64,000 bases of DNA, taken from the NCBI RefSeq assembly GCF_029601685.1, contig NZ_JARRIR010000006.1, positions 62,001-126,000 of the forward strand, read 5' to 3'. The stretch is from Metarhizobium sp017305935 (GTDB taxonomy: Bacteria; Pseudomonadota; Alphaproteobacteria; Rhizobiales; Rhizobiaceae). Both the position numbers and the translations under genes were made by a program. The notes below the pieces were generated by a model that was not told where the DNA came from, made no database searches, and saw only the letters and a program-made list of their open reading frames with translations. Shown here piece after piece: positions 34,636 through 43,159 of the stretch. The first letter of the stretch is position 1. Every line of letters starts with the position of its first letter.

Positions 34636-35712
34636 ATGCCGAAGAAAGACGAAAGACGGCTGCGGATCGGGGTTCTCGGCGCCGGCCAGATCGCGCAAGC
34701 CGCGCATTTCGAAAGCTGTACTAAGGCGGTCAATGCCGATCTCCATGCCATCTGCGACATTGCCGACGACCTGCGCGAACGCATGGCGATCATGCATGAC
34801 GCAACCACGACCTATGCCGATTACGACCGCATGCTCGCCGATCCCGATGTCGATGCCGTCATCATCGCAACCGCCGATGCCTTCCATGTGCCGGCGGCGA
34901 AGCGGGCGCTGGAGGCGGGCAAGCATGTGCTCTGCGAAAAGCCGCTCGGCGTCACCGTCGAGGAGGTGCTGGACCTGCAACAGGTGGTGGAGAAATCCGG
35001 AAAGGTGCTGCAGGTCGGCCATATGAAGCGTTTCGACGCCGGATTGCAGGCCGCCAAAAGCTTTATCGATACCGAAATGGGCGACCTCGTCGCGCTGAAG
35101 GCGTGGTATTGCGACAGCACCCATCGCTACCCGATGACCGATGCCGTGCAGCCGCTGATCGTCACCAGCGCCCGGGCGAAAAAGCCCGCCGAAAACCCCA
35201 AGGCCGATCTGCGCCGTTACTACATGCTGGCGCATGGCTGTCATCTGATCGATACGGCGCGCTATTTCGCCGGCGAGATTCTGTCGGTGCGCGCCCGGCT
35301 GTCTGAGCGGGCGGGACTATGGTGCTGGTTCGTGGATGTCGAATACGCCTCCGGCGCGCTCGGCCATCTCGACCTGGCGGTCGCCGTGCGCATGGACTGG
35401 CACGAGGGTTTCCAGATCTACGGCCAAAACGGCAGCGTCATCGGCAAGACCTACAATCCCTGGTATTACAAATCCAGCGATGTCGATATCTTTCGCGAGG
35501 CGGATGGCGCGACGCATCGTGTGCTCGGCGCCGACGGCCATTTCTACCGCCGCCAGCTCGAAGCCTTCGCCCGCACCATCCTCGACGGCGCGCCGATGCG
35601 AGGCGCGGACGTTCAGGACGGCCTCGCCTCGGTGCGCGCCATGGTCGCCATCACCCGCTCCGTCGAAAGCAGGCGCGCGGTGGCGCTGGCGGATGTCGGC
35701 GGGGGCGTGTGA
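34636..35712 (+). CDS. Gfo/Idh/MocA family dehydrogenase
   Basis: A 358-residue NAD(P)-dependent sugar or inositol dehydrogenase: IGVLGAGQIAQAAHFESC (Rossmann), ADPDVDAVIIATADAFHVPAAKRALEAGKHVLCEKPLG with the EKP catalytic lysine, and a C-terminal sheet domain including HGCHLIDTARYF. GGGACGAAAC precedes ATG 34636. It heads a tightly packed four-gene operon whose other products are a TIM-barrel isomerase, a hydrolase and a ROK kinase. Confidence 0.9.
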   Translation: MPKKDERRLRIGVLGAGQIAQAAHFESCTKAVNADLHAICDIADDLRERMAIMHDATTTYADYDRMLADPDVDAVIIATADAFHVPAAKRALEAGKHVLCEKPLGVTVEEVLDLQQVVEKSGKVLQVGHMKRFDAGLQAAKSFIDTEMGDLVALKAWYCDSTHRYPMTDAVQPLIVTSARAKKPAENPKADLRRYYMLAHGCHLIDTARYFAGEILSVRARLSERAGLWCWFVDVEYASGALGHLDLAVAVRMDWHEGFQIYGQNGSVIGKTYNPWYYKSSDVDIFREADGATHRVLGADGHFYRRQLEAFARTILDGAPMRGADVQDGLASVRAMVAITRSVESRRAVALADVGGGV

Positions 35713-36545
35713 TGCGGCTCGGCATCTTTGCCAAAACCTTTCCCGGCAGCGATCCGGCCTCGGTGCTTGCAGCAGTGAAGGCCGCCGGCTTTTCGGCCGC
35801 GCAATACAACATGGCCTGTTCCGGGCTCGACGCCATGCCGGAGCGCATCGCCCCGGGAGCGGCGCAGGCCGTCGCAGCGGCCGCGCGGCAGAGCGGCATC
35901 GAGATCGTCGCCGTCTCCGGCACCTACAACATGATCCATCCCGATCCGGCCAAACGAGAGGCCGGGCACCGCCGGCTGGATGTGATCGCAGCGCAGGCGC
36001 GAACGATGGGAACCGGCCTCGTGACGCTCTGCACCGGCACGCGCAACGCGGACGACCAGTGGCGGCACCACCCGGACAACGCAACACCCGAGGCATGGCG
36101 CGACCTGCTGCGCGCGATGGAAACCGCCATCGCTACTGCCGAGCGCCATGACGTCGATCTCGGCATCGAACCTGAAGTCGCCAATGTCATCGACAGCGCC
36201 GCCAAGGCGCGGCGGCTGATTGACGCGCTGCAAAGCCCGCGCCTGAAAATCGTCCTCGATCCGGCCAACCTGTTCGAAACCGCAGGCCTTGCCGAACAGC
36301 GCGACCGCGTCTCGCAGGCCGTCGATCTTCTCGCCGACCGGCTGGTCATGGCCCATGCGAAAGACCGCGATGCGAGCGGCCGTTTCGTCGCCGCCGGTCA
36401 GGGCGTGCTGGATTACGACCATTATCTCGCCTGCCTGAAGCGGGCCGGCTTTGCGGGAAACCTCGTCACCCATGGCCTCGACGCCGCCGAAGCGCCCACT
36501 GTTGCCCGTTTCCTGCGCGAAAAACTGGCCGGAGGGGCGTCATGA
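35712..36545 (+). CDS. Sugar phosphate isomerase/epimerase family (xylose isomerase-like TIM barrel)
   Basis: A 277-residue AP-endonuclease-2-fold protein: MRLGIFAKTFPG, IVAVSGTYNMIHPDPAKREAG, LVTLCTGTRNADDQW, DLGIEPEVANVIDSA (metal Glu), LKIVLDPANLFE (Asp), VMAHAKDRD (His) and LVTHGL. It overlaps the dehydrogenase stop by one base. Family members are inosose isomerases, dehydratases or ketose epimerases. Here it probably acts on the keto-sugar produced by the Gfo/Idh enzyme. Confidence 0.87.
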   Translation: MRLGIFAKTFPGSDPASVLAAVKAAGFSAAQYNMACSGLDAMPERIAPGAAQAVAAAARQSGIEIVAVSGTYNMIHPDPAKREAGHRRLDVIAAQARTMGTGLVTLCTGTRNADDQWRHHPDNATPEAWRDLLRAMETAIATAERHDVDLGIEPEVANVIDSAAKARRLIDALQSPRLKIVLDPANLFETAGLAEQRDRVSQAVDLLADRLVMAHAKDRDASGRFVAAGQGVLDYDHYLACLKRAGFAGNLVTHGLDAAEAPTVARFLREKLAGGAS

Positions 36546-37354
36546 CGACATTCGAAACCGCCGATGGCGTGACGCTCGCCGTCGATGCCGATGCCGATGC
36601 CGGCGACGGGCCGGTCATGCTTTTCCAGCACGGGCTTTGCGGCAATGCCGGGCAGGCCCGCGAGGCCTTTCCCGCCGAGACGGGTTTCCGCCGCGTGACC
36701 GTCGAGATGCGCGGCCATGGCCGCTCGCAGGCGGGAGATCCCGGCCGCTTTTCCATCGCGCAGTTCACCGACGATCTCATCGCCTTCATCGAGACCCGGC
36801 TTGAGGCGCCGGTGGTGATCGGCGGCATTTCCATGGGGGCGGCGCTCTCCCTGCGCCTTGTCGTCCTGCGCCCCGATCTGGTGCGCGGCCTGATTCTCGT
36901 CCGCCCCGCTTGGGCTTTTGCGGCCGCGCCGGAGAACCTGATTCCGAATATCGAAGTCGGCCGCGCGCTGCAGAGCGAGGTTCCCGAAGAGACAAGGCGA
37001 CAGTTCCTCGCCGGAGAGACCGCCGCGCAACTGCGCGAGGTGGCAACGGATAATCTCGCTTCCCTCACCGGCTTTTTCGAGCGCCAGCCCACCGTCGTCA
37101 CCGCCGCGCTGCTGACGACGATTTCCGTGGACGGAACGGGCGTATCGGCCGAACAGGCCGCCGCCCTGACCGTCCCCTGCCGCGTCATCGCCCAGGCCCG
37201 CGACAAGGTTCATCCCCTCGCTCTCGCGCAAGAGCTCGCCGCCAGCATTCCCGGCGCGGATTTCGTCGAGATCACGCCCAAGGCGGTGGACAAGGCAGCC
37301 TATGCGCGCGACCTGCGCGCAGCCATCGCCTCATTCCTGGAGATCCTGCGGTGA
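36542..37354 (+). CDS. Alpha/beta hydrolase
   Basis: A 270-residue hydrolase: MLFQHGLCGNAGQAR (oxyanion), VTVEMRGHGRSQAGDPGRFSI, nucleophile elbow GGISMGAALSL with the serine, and the likely acid Asp in AQARDKVHPLA. The usual C-terminal catalytic histidine is not obvious: the end reads ITPKAVDKAAYARDL. It overlaps both neighbours by 4 bases. Lactonase or esterase activity on a sugar lactone is plausible but not shown. Confidence 0.82.
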   Translation: MTTFETADGVTLAVDADADAGDGPVMLFQHGLCGNAGQAREAFPAETGFRRVTVEMRGHGRSQAGDPGRFSIAQFTDDLIAFIETRLEAPVVIGGISMGAALSLRLVVLRPDLVRGLILVRPAWAFAAAPENLIPNIEVGRALQSEVPEETRRQFLAGETAAQLREVATDNLASLTGFFERQPTVVTAALLTTISVDGTGVSAEQAAALTVPCRVIAQARDKVHPLALAQELAASIPGADFVEITPKAVDKAAYARDLRAAIASFLEILR

Positions 37355-38313
37355 GCGCCGCCCCCCGCTTCGCCCTCGGCGTCGATCTCGGCGGCACGCG
37401 GCTGCGCGCGGCGACGATGACCGAAAGCGGCGAGATTATCGCCAGCAAGGAGATGCCGACCGAGGTCCATGGCGGGCCGGATCGCATCCTCGCCGATATC
37501 CTGCGCCTCGTCGAAACCGTCTCCGCCGGCATCCCGGCCGATGCGATTGCCGGCCTGTGCGTCTGCGCTCCCGGCCCGCTCGACGCCCGCAACGGCATTG
37601 CCCTGCATATCCCCACCTTGCCCGGCTTCGACGATTTTCCGCTCGCCGCCGTGCTCGGCGCAAAACTGCCCTATCCCGTCAGCCTCGAAAACGACGGCAT
37701 CGCCGCCGCCGTCGCCGAATGGCGCTACGGGGCCGGGCGCGGCGTCGACAATCTCGTCTACATGACCGTCAGCACCGGCATCGGCGGCGGCGTCATCGCA
37801 GACGGGCGCGTGCTTTACGGGCGCATGGGCATGGCCGGGCATATCGGCCATATGAGCATCCGTCCCGATGGCAATGTCTGCCCCTGCGGCAATGCCGGTT
37901 GTTTCGAGGCCTATGGCTCCGGCACCGCCTTTACCGCGCGCGGCCGCGTTGCGGCGGCCAGACGGCGTGACAGCAGCCTTTCCAGATACGCCGACAGCCT
38001 CCATGCCCGCGATATCTTCGCCGCGGCCCGGGAAGGCGATGCGCTGGCCCGCGATCTCGTCGCCGAGGAAGCGGAAATCCTCGGCCAGGGCGTGCGCAAC
38101 CTGCTGCATCTCTATAGCCCTGATCTGGTCGTTATAGGCGGCGGCATCGCCAATGCCTTCGACCAATTGGAAGGCGGCATTCGCGCCTATATCGCGGCGC
38201 GCGCCCTGCCGCCGTTCCGGACGATGCCAATCCGCCGTGCGGAGCTTGGCGACCTCTCCGGCGTCGTCGGCACGGCAGCGCTCGCCTTTGCCCATGCAAA
38301 ACGAAGGGCCTGA
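37351..38313 (+). CDS. ROK family sugar kinase
   Basis: A 320-residue ROK kinase starting at GTG inside a GTGA overlap with the hydrolase stop: ALGVDLGGTRLRAATM, LENDGIAAAVAEWRYG, STGIGGGVIADGRVLYG, and zinc motif CPCGNAGCFEAYGSG. There is no helix-turn-helix, so it is an enzyme, in contrast to the ROK regulators in the window. It closes the operon and would phosphorylate the final sugar (glucokinase/N-acetylhexosamine kinase type). Confidence 0.88.
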   Translation: MSAAPRFALGVDLGGTRLRAATMTESGEIIASKEMPTEVHGGPDRILADILRLVETVSAGIPADAIAGLCVCAPGPLDARNGIALHIPTLPGFDDFPLAAVLGAKLPYPVSLENDGIAAAVAEWRYGAGRGVDNLVYMTVSTGIGGGVIADGRVLYGRMGMAGHIGHMSIRPDGNVCPCGNAGCFEAYGSGTAFTARGRVAAARRRDSSLSRYADSLHARDIFAAAREGDALARDLVAEEAEILGQGVRNLLHLYSPDLVVIGGGIANAFDQLEGGIRAYIAARALPPFRTMPIRRAELGDLSGVVGTAALAFAHAKRRA

Positions 38314-38453
38314 AATGCATTTCCTTTTTTGCGACGGAAATCGCGAGGAAACTCCCAAGGCCCAGCCGTCTTGCGGATGATCTTTCCTCAAAATCCGCTG
38401 CGATCCGGCCTATTCTGGCTCATCTCCAGCGTTCAGCGAAAAGGAAGCACCCC

Positions 38454-39113
38454 ATGAGCCTGCGTATCAACGACACCGCCCCCGATTTCACCGCCGAAAC
38501 GACGCAAGGGTCGCTGAGCTTCCATGACTGGATCGGCGACGGCTGGGCGGTCCTCTTCTCGCATCCGAAGAATTTCACGCCCGTATGCACCACCGAACTC
38601 GGCGCCATGGCCGGCCTCGACGGTGAATTCCGCCAGCGCGGCGTCAAGGTGATCGGCATTTCCGTCGATCCGGTGGAAAGCCATGTCAAATGGAAGAACG
38701 ACATCAAGGTCGCCACCGGCTTCGACGTCGAGTATCCGCTGATCGGCGACCGCGATCTCCAGGTGGCAAAACTCTATGACATGCTGCCGGCCGATTCCGG
38801 CTCGTCCTCGGAAGGCCGCACGCCGGCCGACAACGCCACCGTGCGCTCGGTCTATGTCATCGGCCCGGACAAAAAGATCAAGCTGATCCTCACCTATCCG
38901 ATGACCACGGGCCGCAATTTCGCGGAAATCCTGCGCGCCATCGATTCGCTGCAGCTCACCGCCGCCCACAAGGTCGCGACACCTGCCAACTGGAACCAGG
39001 GCGAGGACGTCATCATCACCGCCGCCGTTTCCGACGAAGAGGCCAACGAGCGCTTCGGGTCCTTCGAGCGCGTCCTGCCCTACCTGCGCAAGACCAGACA
39101 GCCGGCGCTCTGA
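38454..39113 (+). CDS. 1-Cys peroxiredoxin (Prx6 family)
   Basis: A 219-residue peroxiredoxin. The peroxidatic cysteine is Cys45 in HPKNFTPVCTTELG; the C-terminal extension with TPANWNQGEDVIITAAVSDEEA identifies the Prx6 subgroup, which reduces hydroperoxides with an external thiol. GGAAGCACCCC precedes ATG 38454. It is an independent gene, convergent with the small membrane protein. Confidence 0.92.
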   Translation: MSLRINDTAPDFTAETTQGSLSFHDWIGDGWAVLFSHPKNFTPVCTTELGAMAGLDGEFRQRGVKVIGISVDPVESHVKWKNDIKVATGFDVEYPLIGDRDLQVAKLYDMLPADSGSSSEGRTPADNATVRSVYVIGPDKKIKLILTYPMTTGRNFAEILRAIDSLQLTAAHKVATPANWNQGEDVIITAAVSDEEANERFGSFERVLPYLRKTRQPAL

Positions 39114-39119
39114 CGCTGT

Positions 39120-39524
39120 TTACCGGGCCGCCGCCATCGGTGCGCGGCCCGTCGCCGGATCGGGCGAGAAGATCACCACTGCGAACATCAGCACCCCGAG
39201 CAAGGTGATCAGCGAGGAGATGCCGACAAGCGGCTCCATCGCCATATGACCTTCCAGCAAAAGATAGAGCGAAGGCACCATCAGCACGACGCCGAGCGTG
39301 TAGACGCCGTATTGCAGCAGCGCCAGGCGCTTCTCGGCCTTGCGCGGGTTCAGCGCATAATAGGTGCCGAACAGCGCCATGGTTACCCAGCCGAGCAAAT
39401 TGGCGTGCGCATGGGCGCCGATCGTAGTGTGGTCTTGCGAGATGGCCATCTTCAGACCCATCCCGATGCCCACGACCAGAAAGACGATTGCAGTCCGGAA
39501 ATAGAGATTGGACAGACGTGGCAT
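39120..39524 (-). CDS. Small four-helix membrane protein, cytochrome oxidase subunit I-like
   Basis: A 134-residue membrane protein with four hydrophobic segments (YFRTAIVFLVVGIGMGLKMA, ANLLGWVTMALFGTYYAL, YGVYTLGVVLMVPSLYLLL, GISSLITLLGVLMFAVVIF). HTTIGAHAHANLLGW resembles a heme-ligand helix of the NorB/CcoN oxidase family, so it may be a small heme-binding relative. AAGGGGAA precedes ATG 39524 on its strand. Function unknown. Confidence 0.75.
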   Translation of the reverse strand: MPRLSNLYFRTAIVFLVVGIGMGLKMAISQDHTTIGAHAHANLLGWVTMALFGTYYALNPRKAEKRLALLQYGVYTLGVVLMVPSLYLLLEGHMAMEPLVGISSLITLLGVLMFAVVIFSPDPATGRAPMAAAR

Positions 39525-39611
39525 GACGGTTCCCCTTTGTTCTCTGCCAGCCCGCACATTATCACGTGCAGGCGAGTCCGAGAATTGGCTTTCGTCAAGC
39601 GAATCGTCGAC

Positions 39612-40301
39612 TCAGATGGCGTCGCGCACCCGCTCCCAAGCCTTGGCGAGATGGCGGCCGAGAACTTCCGACAGCTTCGCGCCGTCACGCGCCTCAAGCG
39701 CCGCAATCATCTCCTCGTGCTCGGCCACAGCCGCCGCCCACTTCTCCTGGCCTTCATGGCCGATGAAGCGGATGCGCTTCAGGCGCGTCTGCAGCATGAG
39801 CTGCACTTCCGACAACGTCGCATTCTTGGCGAGACGGACAATGGCGATGTGGATCGCCTGGTTGAGCTTGTAATAATTGAGACGATCGCCGCTGCGGTAA
39901 CGCGCCACCATCTCGTCATGCATCTCGCGCACGGCGCGGATCTCGGCATCGCTGGCGAGCTCGCAGGCGAGACGCCCCGCCAGCTCCTCCAGCGTCCTCA
40001 AGACGGTCAGCATGTCCTGCACGTCTCTTCCGCTGAAGCGCTTGACCACGGCGCCACGGCTCGGCACCAACTCGACGAGCCCCTCGCTCGCCAGATATTT
40101 GATCGCCTCGCGCAAGGGAGTGCGCGAGACGCCGAGCTGCTCGCCGAGCTGGCCTTCATGCAGGCGCGTGCCCGGTTCGAGATCGCCCTCGATGATCATG
40201 TCGCGCAGGCGGTTCACGAGCGTGTCGTGCAGCGCGGTGCGGCGAATGGGGCCGGACCCCGCATCCGTCTGGCGATCCAACATATTGATATCATCCATCA
40301 T
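39612..40301 (-). CDS. GntR family (FCD domain) regulator
   Basis: A 229-residue FadR-type protein: winged helix LHDTLVNRLRDMIIEGDLEPGTRLHEGQLGEQLGVSRTPLREAIKYLASEGLVELVPSRGAVVK, then an all-helical FCD ligand domain with metal histidines (REMHDEMV, NQAIHIAI, EHEEMIAAL). It is divergent from the pdxA-tct-dhaKL cluster and probably controls it in response to the acid-sugar substrate. Confidence 0.9.
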   Translation of the reverse strand: MMDDINMLDRQTDAGSGPIRRTALHDTLVNRLRDMIIEGDLEPGTRLHEGQLGEQLGVSRTPLREAIKYLASEGLVELVPSRGAVVKRFSGRDVQDMLTVLRTLEELAGRLACELASDAEIRAVREMHDEMVARYRSGDRLNYYKLNQAIHIAIVRLAKNATLSEVQLMLQTRLKRIRFIGHEGQEKWAAAVAEHEEMIAALEARDGAKLSEVLGRHLAKAWERVRDAI

Positions 40302-40387
40302 TCAATCGCCATCCCTTGATCGGTCCGGATTCGTCGTCCGGTTCGTAACTTCGAACATGGCAACGGCCCGGTTCGCCGTCAATAGAA

Positions 40388-40405
40388 AATGCTGCATACA
40401 GCATT
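40388..40405. promoter_or_regulatory. Palindrome between GntR gene and pdxA, probable operator
   Basis: AATGCTG-CATA-CAGCATT is a perfect 7-bp-arm palindrome with a GCATAC-like centre, typical of FCD-type GntR sites. A second half-site-like stretch, ATGCAGAATGCAGAATG, follows at about 40417-40433. Both lie in the 172-base divergent promoter region. Confidence 0.6.
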
Positions 40406-40473
40406 CAAAACACTTGATGCAGAATGCAGAATGACGTAAAGGTTCCCCACAAGCCAATGTGGAGGACATCAGC

Positions 40474-41496
40474 ATGACATCGCGTGAGGCACGCCCGACG
40501 ATCGCGCTCGCCATGGGCGACCCCGCCGGCATCAGCCCGGAACTCACCGCCCGCCTTCTCGCCCTTCCCGAAATCGCCGACGCCGCCCATATCGTCGCAA
40601 TCGGCGATCGCCGCATCCTCGACGAGGGCGCACGCTCGGCAGGCCTGTCACTCGATCTTGCACCGGCGACGCTGGAGAATTTCGAATCCGCCGGCCGCGA
40701 CCGTCATGTCTTCGTCGATCTCGGTCATCTCGACCCGGCGGACGTTACGCGCGGCGAAGCGACGCTGGCCGGCGGCGAATTCGCCACCCGCAATTTCCGC
40801 GAGGCGCTGCTGCTGGCAGGTGCGGGCCGCGCAAACGCCGTCTGCTTCACGCCTTTCAACAAGAAGGCGATGCGCTTCGCCTATCCGGGCTATGACGACG
40901 AGATCCGTTTCGTCGCCGATGTGCTCGGCTTTACGGGCAAAGTCCGCGAGTTCAACGTGCTGGAAAAGGTCTGGAACGCGCGCGTCACCTCGCACATCCC
41001 GCTTTCGGCCGTCGCGTCCTCGATTTCCGTCGACGGAATTCTCGAAGAGCTCGACCTGGCGCAGAAATGTCTGAAAAGCGCCGGCTACGACGCGCCGAAG
41101 ATCGCGGTCGCCGGCATCAACCCGCATGCGGGCGACGGCGGCAGCTTCGGCATGGAAGAAATCGACATCATCGAACCGGCCGTGGAAGCCGCCAAGGCCA
41201 AGGGTTACGACGTCGAAGGCCCCTTCCCGGCCGACACCGTCTTCCTGCGCGCCATCAAGGATGGTTTCCAGGCGGTGCTGACCATGTATCACGACCAGGG
41301 ACAGATCGCGATGAAGCTGATGGGCTTCGACAAGGGCGTGACCATGATGGGCGGCCTGCCCTTCCCGCTCTGCACGCCTGCCCATGGCACGGCCTACGAC
41401 ATCGCCGGCAAGGGCATTGCCGATGTCGGCGCCAGCCGCGAGGCGCTGCTGCTGGCGGCGCGCATGGCGGCCCGCTCGGCTGCCGCGGCGGCCTGA
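40474..41496 (+). CDS. pdxA2: PdxA family dehydrogenase (PdxA2, 4-phospho-acid-sugar type)
   Basis: A 340-residue PdxA homologue: LAMGDPAGISPELTARLL, the three metal-binding histidines in VTSHIPLSAV, GINPHAGDGGSFG and MYHDQGQIAMKL, and GLPFPLCTPAHGTAYDIAGKG. PdxA itself oxidises 4-phosphohydroxy-threonine in vitamin B6 synthesis. PdxA2 paralogues in catabolic clusters oxidise 4-phospho-threonate or erythronate to dihydroxyacetone phosphate plus CO2. The GntR-transporter context points to the catabolic role. GGAGG precedes ATG 40474. Confidence 0.88.
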   Translation: MTSREARPTIALAMGDPAGISPELTARLLALPEIADAAHIVAIGDRRILDEGARSAGLSLDLAPATLENFESAGRDRHVFVDLGHLDPADVTRGEATLAGGEFATRNFREALLLAGAGRANAVCFTPFNKKAMRFAYPGYDDEIRFVADVLGFTGKVREFNVLEKVWNARVTSHIPLSAVASSISVDGILEELDLAQKCLKSAGYDAPKIAVAGINPHAGDGGSFGMEEIDIIEPAVEAAKAKGYDVEGPFPADTVFLRAIKDGFQAVLTMYHDQGQIAMKLMGFDKGVTMMGGLPFPLCTPAHGTAYDIAGKGIADVGASREALLLAARMAARSAAAAA

Positions 41497-41567
41497 AACC
41501 GCCCATTTCCCATGATTTTCCGGCATGGAGGAGGTCCATGCCGGCACCACCCAACGGAGGAGAATCC

Positions 41568-42556
41568 ATGAAAAAGACCCTTTCCCTCACCTGCGTCGTT
41601 GCGGCCGCGCTTGGCCTATCCGCGCCCGCCCATGCCTTCGAGCCGAACCGCCGGTCGAATTCGTCGTCACCGCCGGCCCCGGCGGCGGCACCGACATCTT
41701 CGCCCGCACCATCCAGGCGATCATCGCCAAATACGAGCTGATGAAGGCCCCGGTCGTCGTCACCAACAAGGGCAGCGCCGGCGGCGCTGAAGGCTTCGTC
41801 TATGCCGCCGGTTACGAAGGCGACCCCTACAAGCTGGCCTTCGGCACCAATAATGCCTATCTGCTGCCGATCCGCGCCAAGGTTCCCTACAAGGCCGACG
41901 GCCTCGTGCCGGTCGCATCGCTCGCCGCCGATGAATTCGTGCTGTGGGTCAACGGCAAGTCCGAGTTCAACGCCGCCGCCGATTTCGTCGCCAAGGCCAA
42001 GGAAGCCGGCAACATGAAGGTGGGTGGTAGCCAGTCCAAGGACGTCGACCAGATCCTCACCTCGATGATCAACAATGCCACCGGCGCCAATCTCGGCTAC
42101 ATCCCCTTCAAGAGCGGCGGCGAAGCGGCCGTGCAGCTTGCCGGCGAGCACATTGCCGCCAACGTCAACAATCCGAGCGAAAACCTCGGCCAGTGGCAGG
42201 CCGGCATGGTCAAGCCGCTCTGCGTCTTCAAGTCGGAAAAGCTCAAGAGCGACGCCAAGGTCGCCGGCGACAAGGGCTGGGGCGATATCCCCACCTGCAA
42301 GGAAAGCGGCATCGCCATCGACAACTATTCCATGCCGCGCACGGTGTGGCTGCCGGCCGGCGTCGAGCCGGATGCCGTCGCCTTCTATGCCGACATGCTG
42401 AAGAAGGTGTCCGAGACGCCGGAATGGGCGAAGTATCTCGCTGACACCTCGCAGTCCCCGGCCTATATGAGCGGCGACGAACTCAAGTCCTTCATCGACA
42501 AGGACCAGGCTGCCGTCAGCGAAGTCCTGAAGCGCGAGGGATGGCTGGCCAACTGA
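41568..42556 (+). pseudogene. tctC: TctC-type periplasmic binding protein, single-base frameshift
   Basis: ATG 41568 with GGAGGAGAATCC starts a Sec signal MKKTLSLTCVVAAALGLSAP, cleaved near AHA-FEPNR. The frame then breaks at 41651-41652. Adding one C (cgCccggtc instead of cgccggtc) continues as PVEFVVTAGPGGGTDIFARTIQ, the conserved start of mature TctC proteins, through to TGA 42556. Without the base the secreted protein would not be made. TctC binds the substrate for the TctAB permease in tripartite tricarboxylate-type transport. The single missing base in a C run suggests sequencing error; the rest is fully conserved in type. Confidence 0.83.
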
Positions 42557-42576
42557 TCTCCTCCCAAGCAGATCGG

Positions 42577-42603
42577 GCGGGCGCCCCTCACGGGGGCGTC
42601 CGC
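42577..42603 (+). terminator. GC-rich hairpin between tctC and tctB
   Basis: GCGGGCGCCCC (42577-42587) pairs with GGGGGCGTCCGC (42592-42603) around TCAC, with a G-U pair, 20 bases after the tctC stop and without a T run. It is in the same place relative to the binding-protein gene as the hairpin at 25172 and may likewise favour expression of the periplasmic protein. Confidence 0.55.
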
Positions 42604-42626
42604 ATCTCCATGGAAAGGTTCATGCC

Positions 42627-43127
42627 ATGCAGGAACAACAGGAAAAGGGTGTGCCGCGCTTCGTCATGGAAGCCGGCATGGCGCTGCTGACCGGCGCCTT
42701 TGGCGTCGCCACCGTCTACGGCTCGCAGGAAGCGGGAACCGGCTGGACGGAGATGGGGCCGGATGCGGGCTATTTCCCCTTCTATATCGGCCTGCTGATC
42801 GTTTTCGGCAGCCTCGTCAATCTCGTCTTCTCGTTCGTCAAGCATCGTCCGGCCGGCGAGATTTTCGCGACCGGCCCGCAATTCAAGGCGGTCGCCGGCT
42901 TTCTGGTGCCGCTGATCGTCTTCGCCGGCATTTCCACTGTGCTCGGCCTCTATGTCGGCACGGCGCTCTATATCGCCGGCGTCATGATCCTGCAGGGCCG
43001 CTACAAATGGTGGGTCGGCCTGCCCGCCGGCATCGCGCTGTCGGTGTTCTTCTTCGTCATTTTTGAAATCGGCTTCAAGGTTCCGCTGCTCAAGGGGCCG
43101 GTCGAGGCCTGGTTCGGCATCTACTGA
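42627..43127 (+). CDS. tctB: TctB-type small permease subunit
   Basis: A 166-residue protein with four membrane helices (MALLTGAFGVATVYGS, YFPFYIGLLIVFGSLVNLVFSF, AVAGFLVPLIVFAGISTVLGLYVGTALYIAGVMILQ, GLPAGIALSVFFFVIFEI). TGWTEMGPDAGYFPFYIGL is the usual TctB motif. It pairs with TctA to form the membrane part of the transporter. Confidence 0.88.
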   Translation: MQEQQEKGVPRFVMEAGMALLTGAFGVATVYGSQEAGTGWTEMGPDAGYFPFYIGLLIVFGSLVNLVFSFVKHRPAGEIFATGPQFKAVAGFLVPLIVFAGISTVLGLYVGTALYIAGVMILQGRYKWWVGLPAGIALSVFFFVIFEIGFKVPLLKGPVEAWFGIY

Positions 43128-43159
43128 CCGAACGGGGTCGGTGTCTTCGGAGGAAAGAC

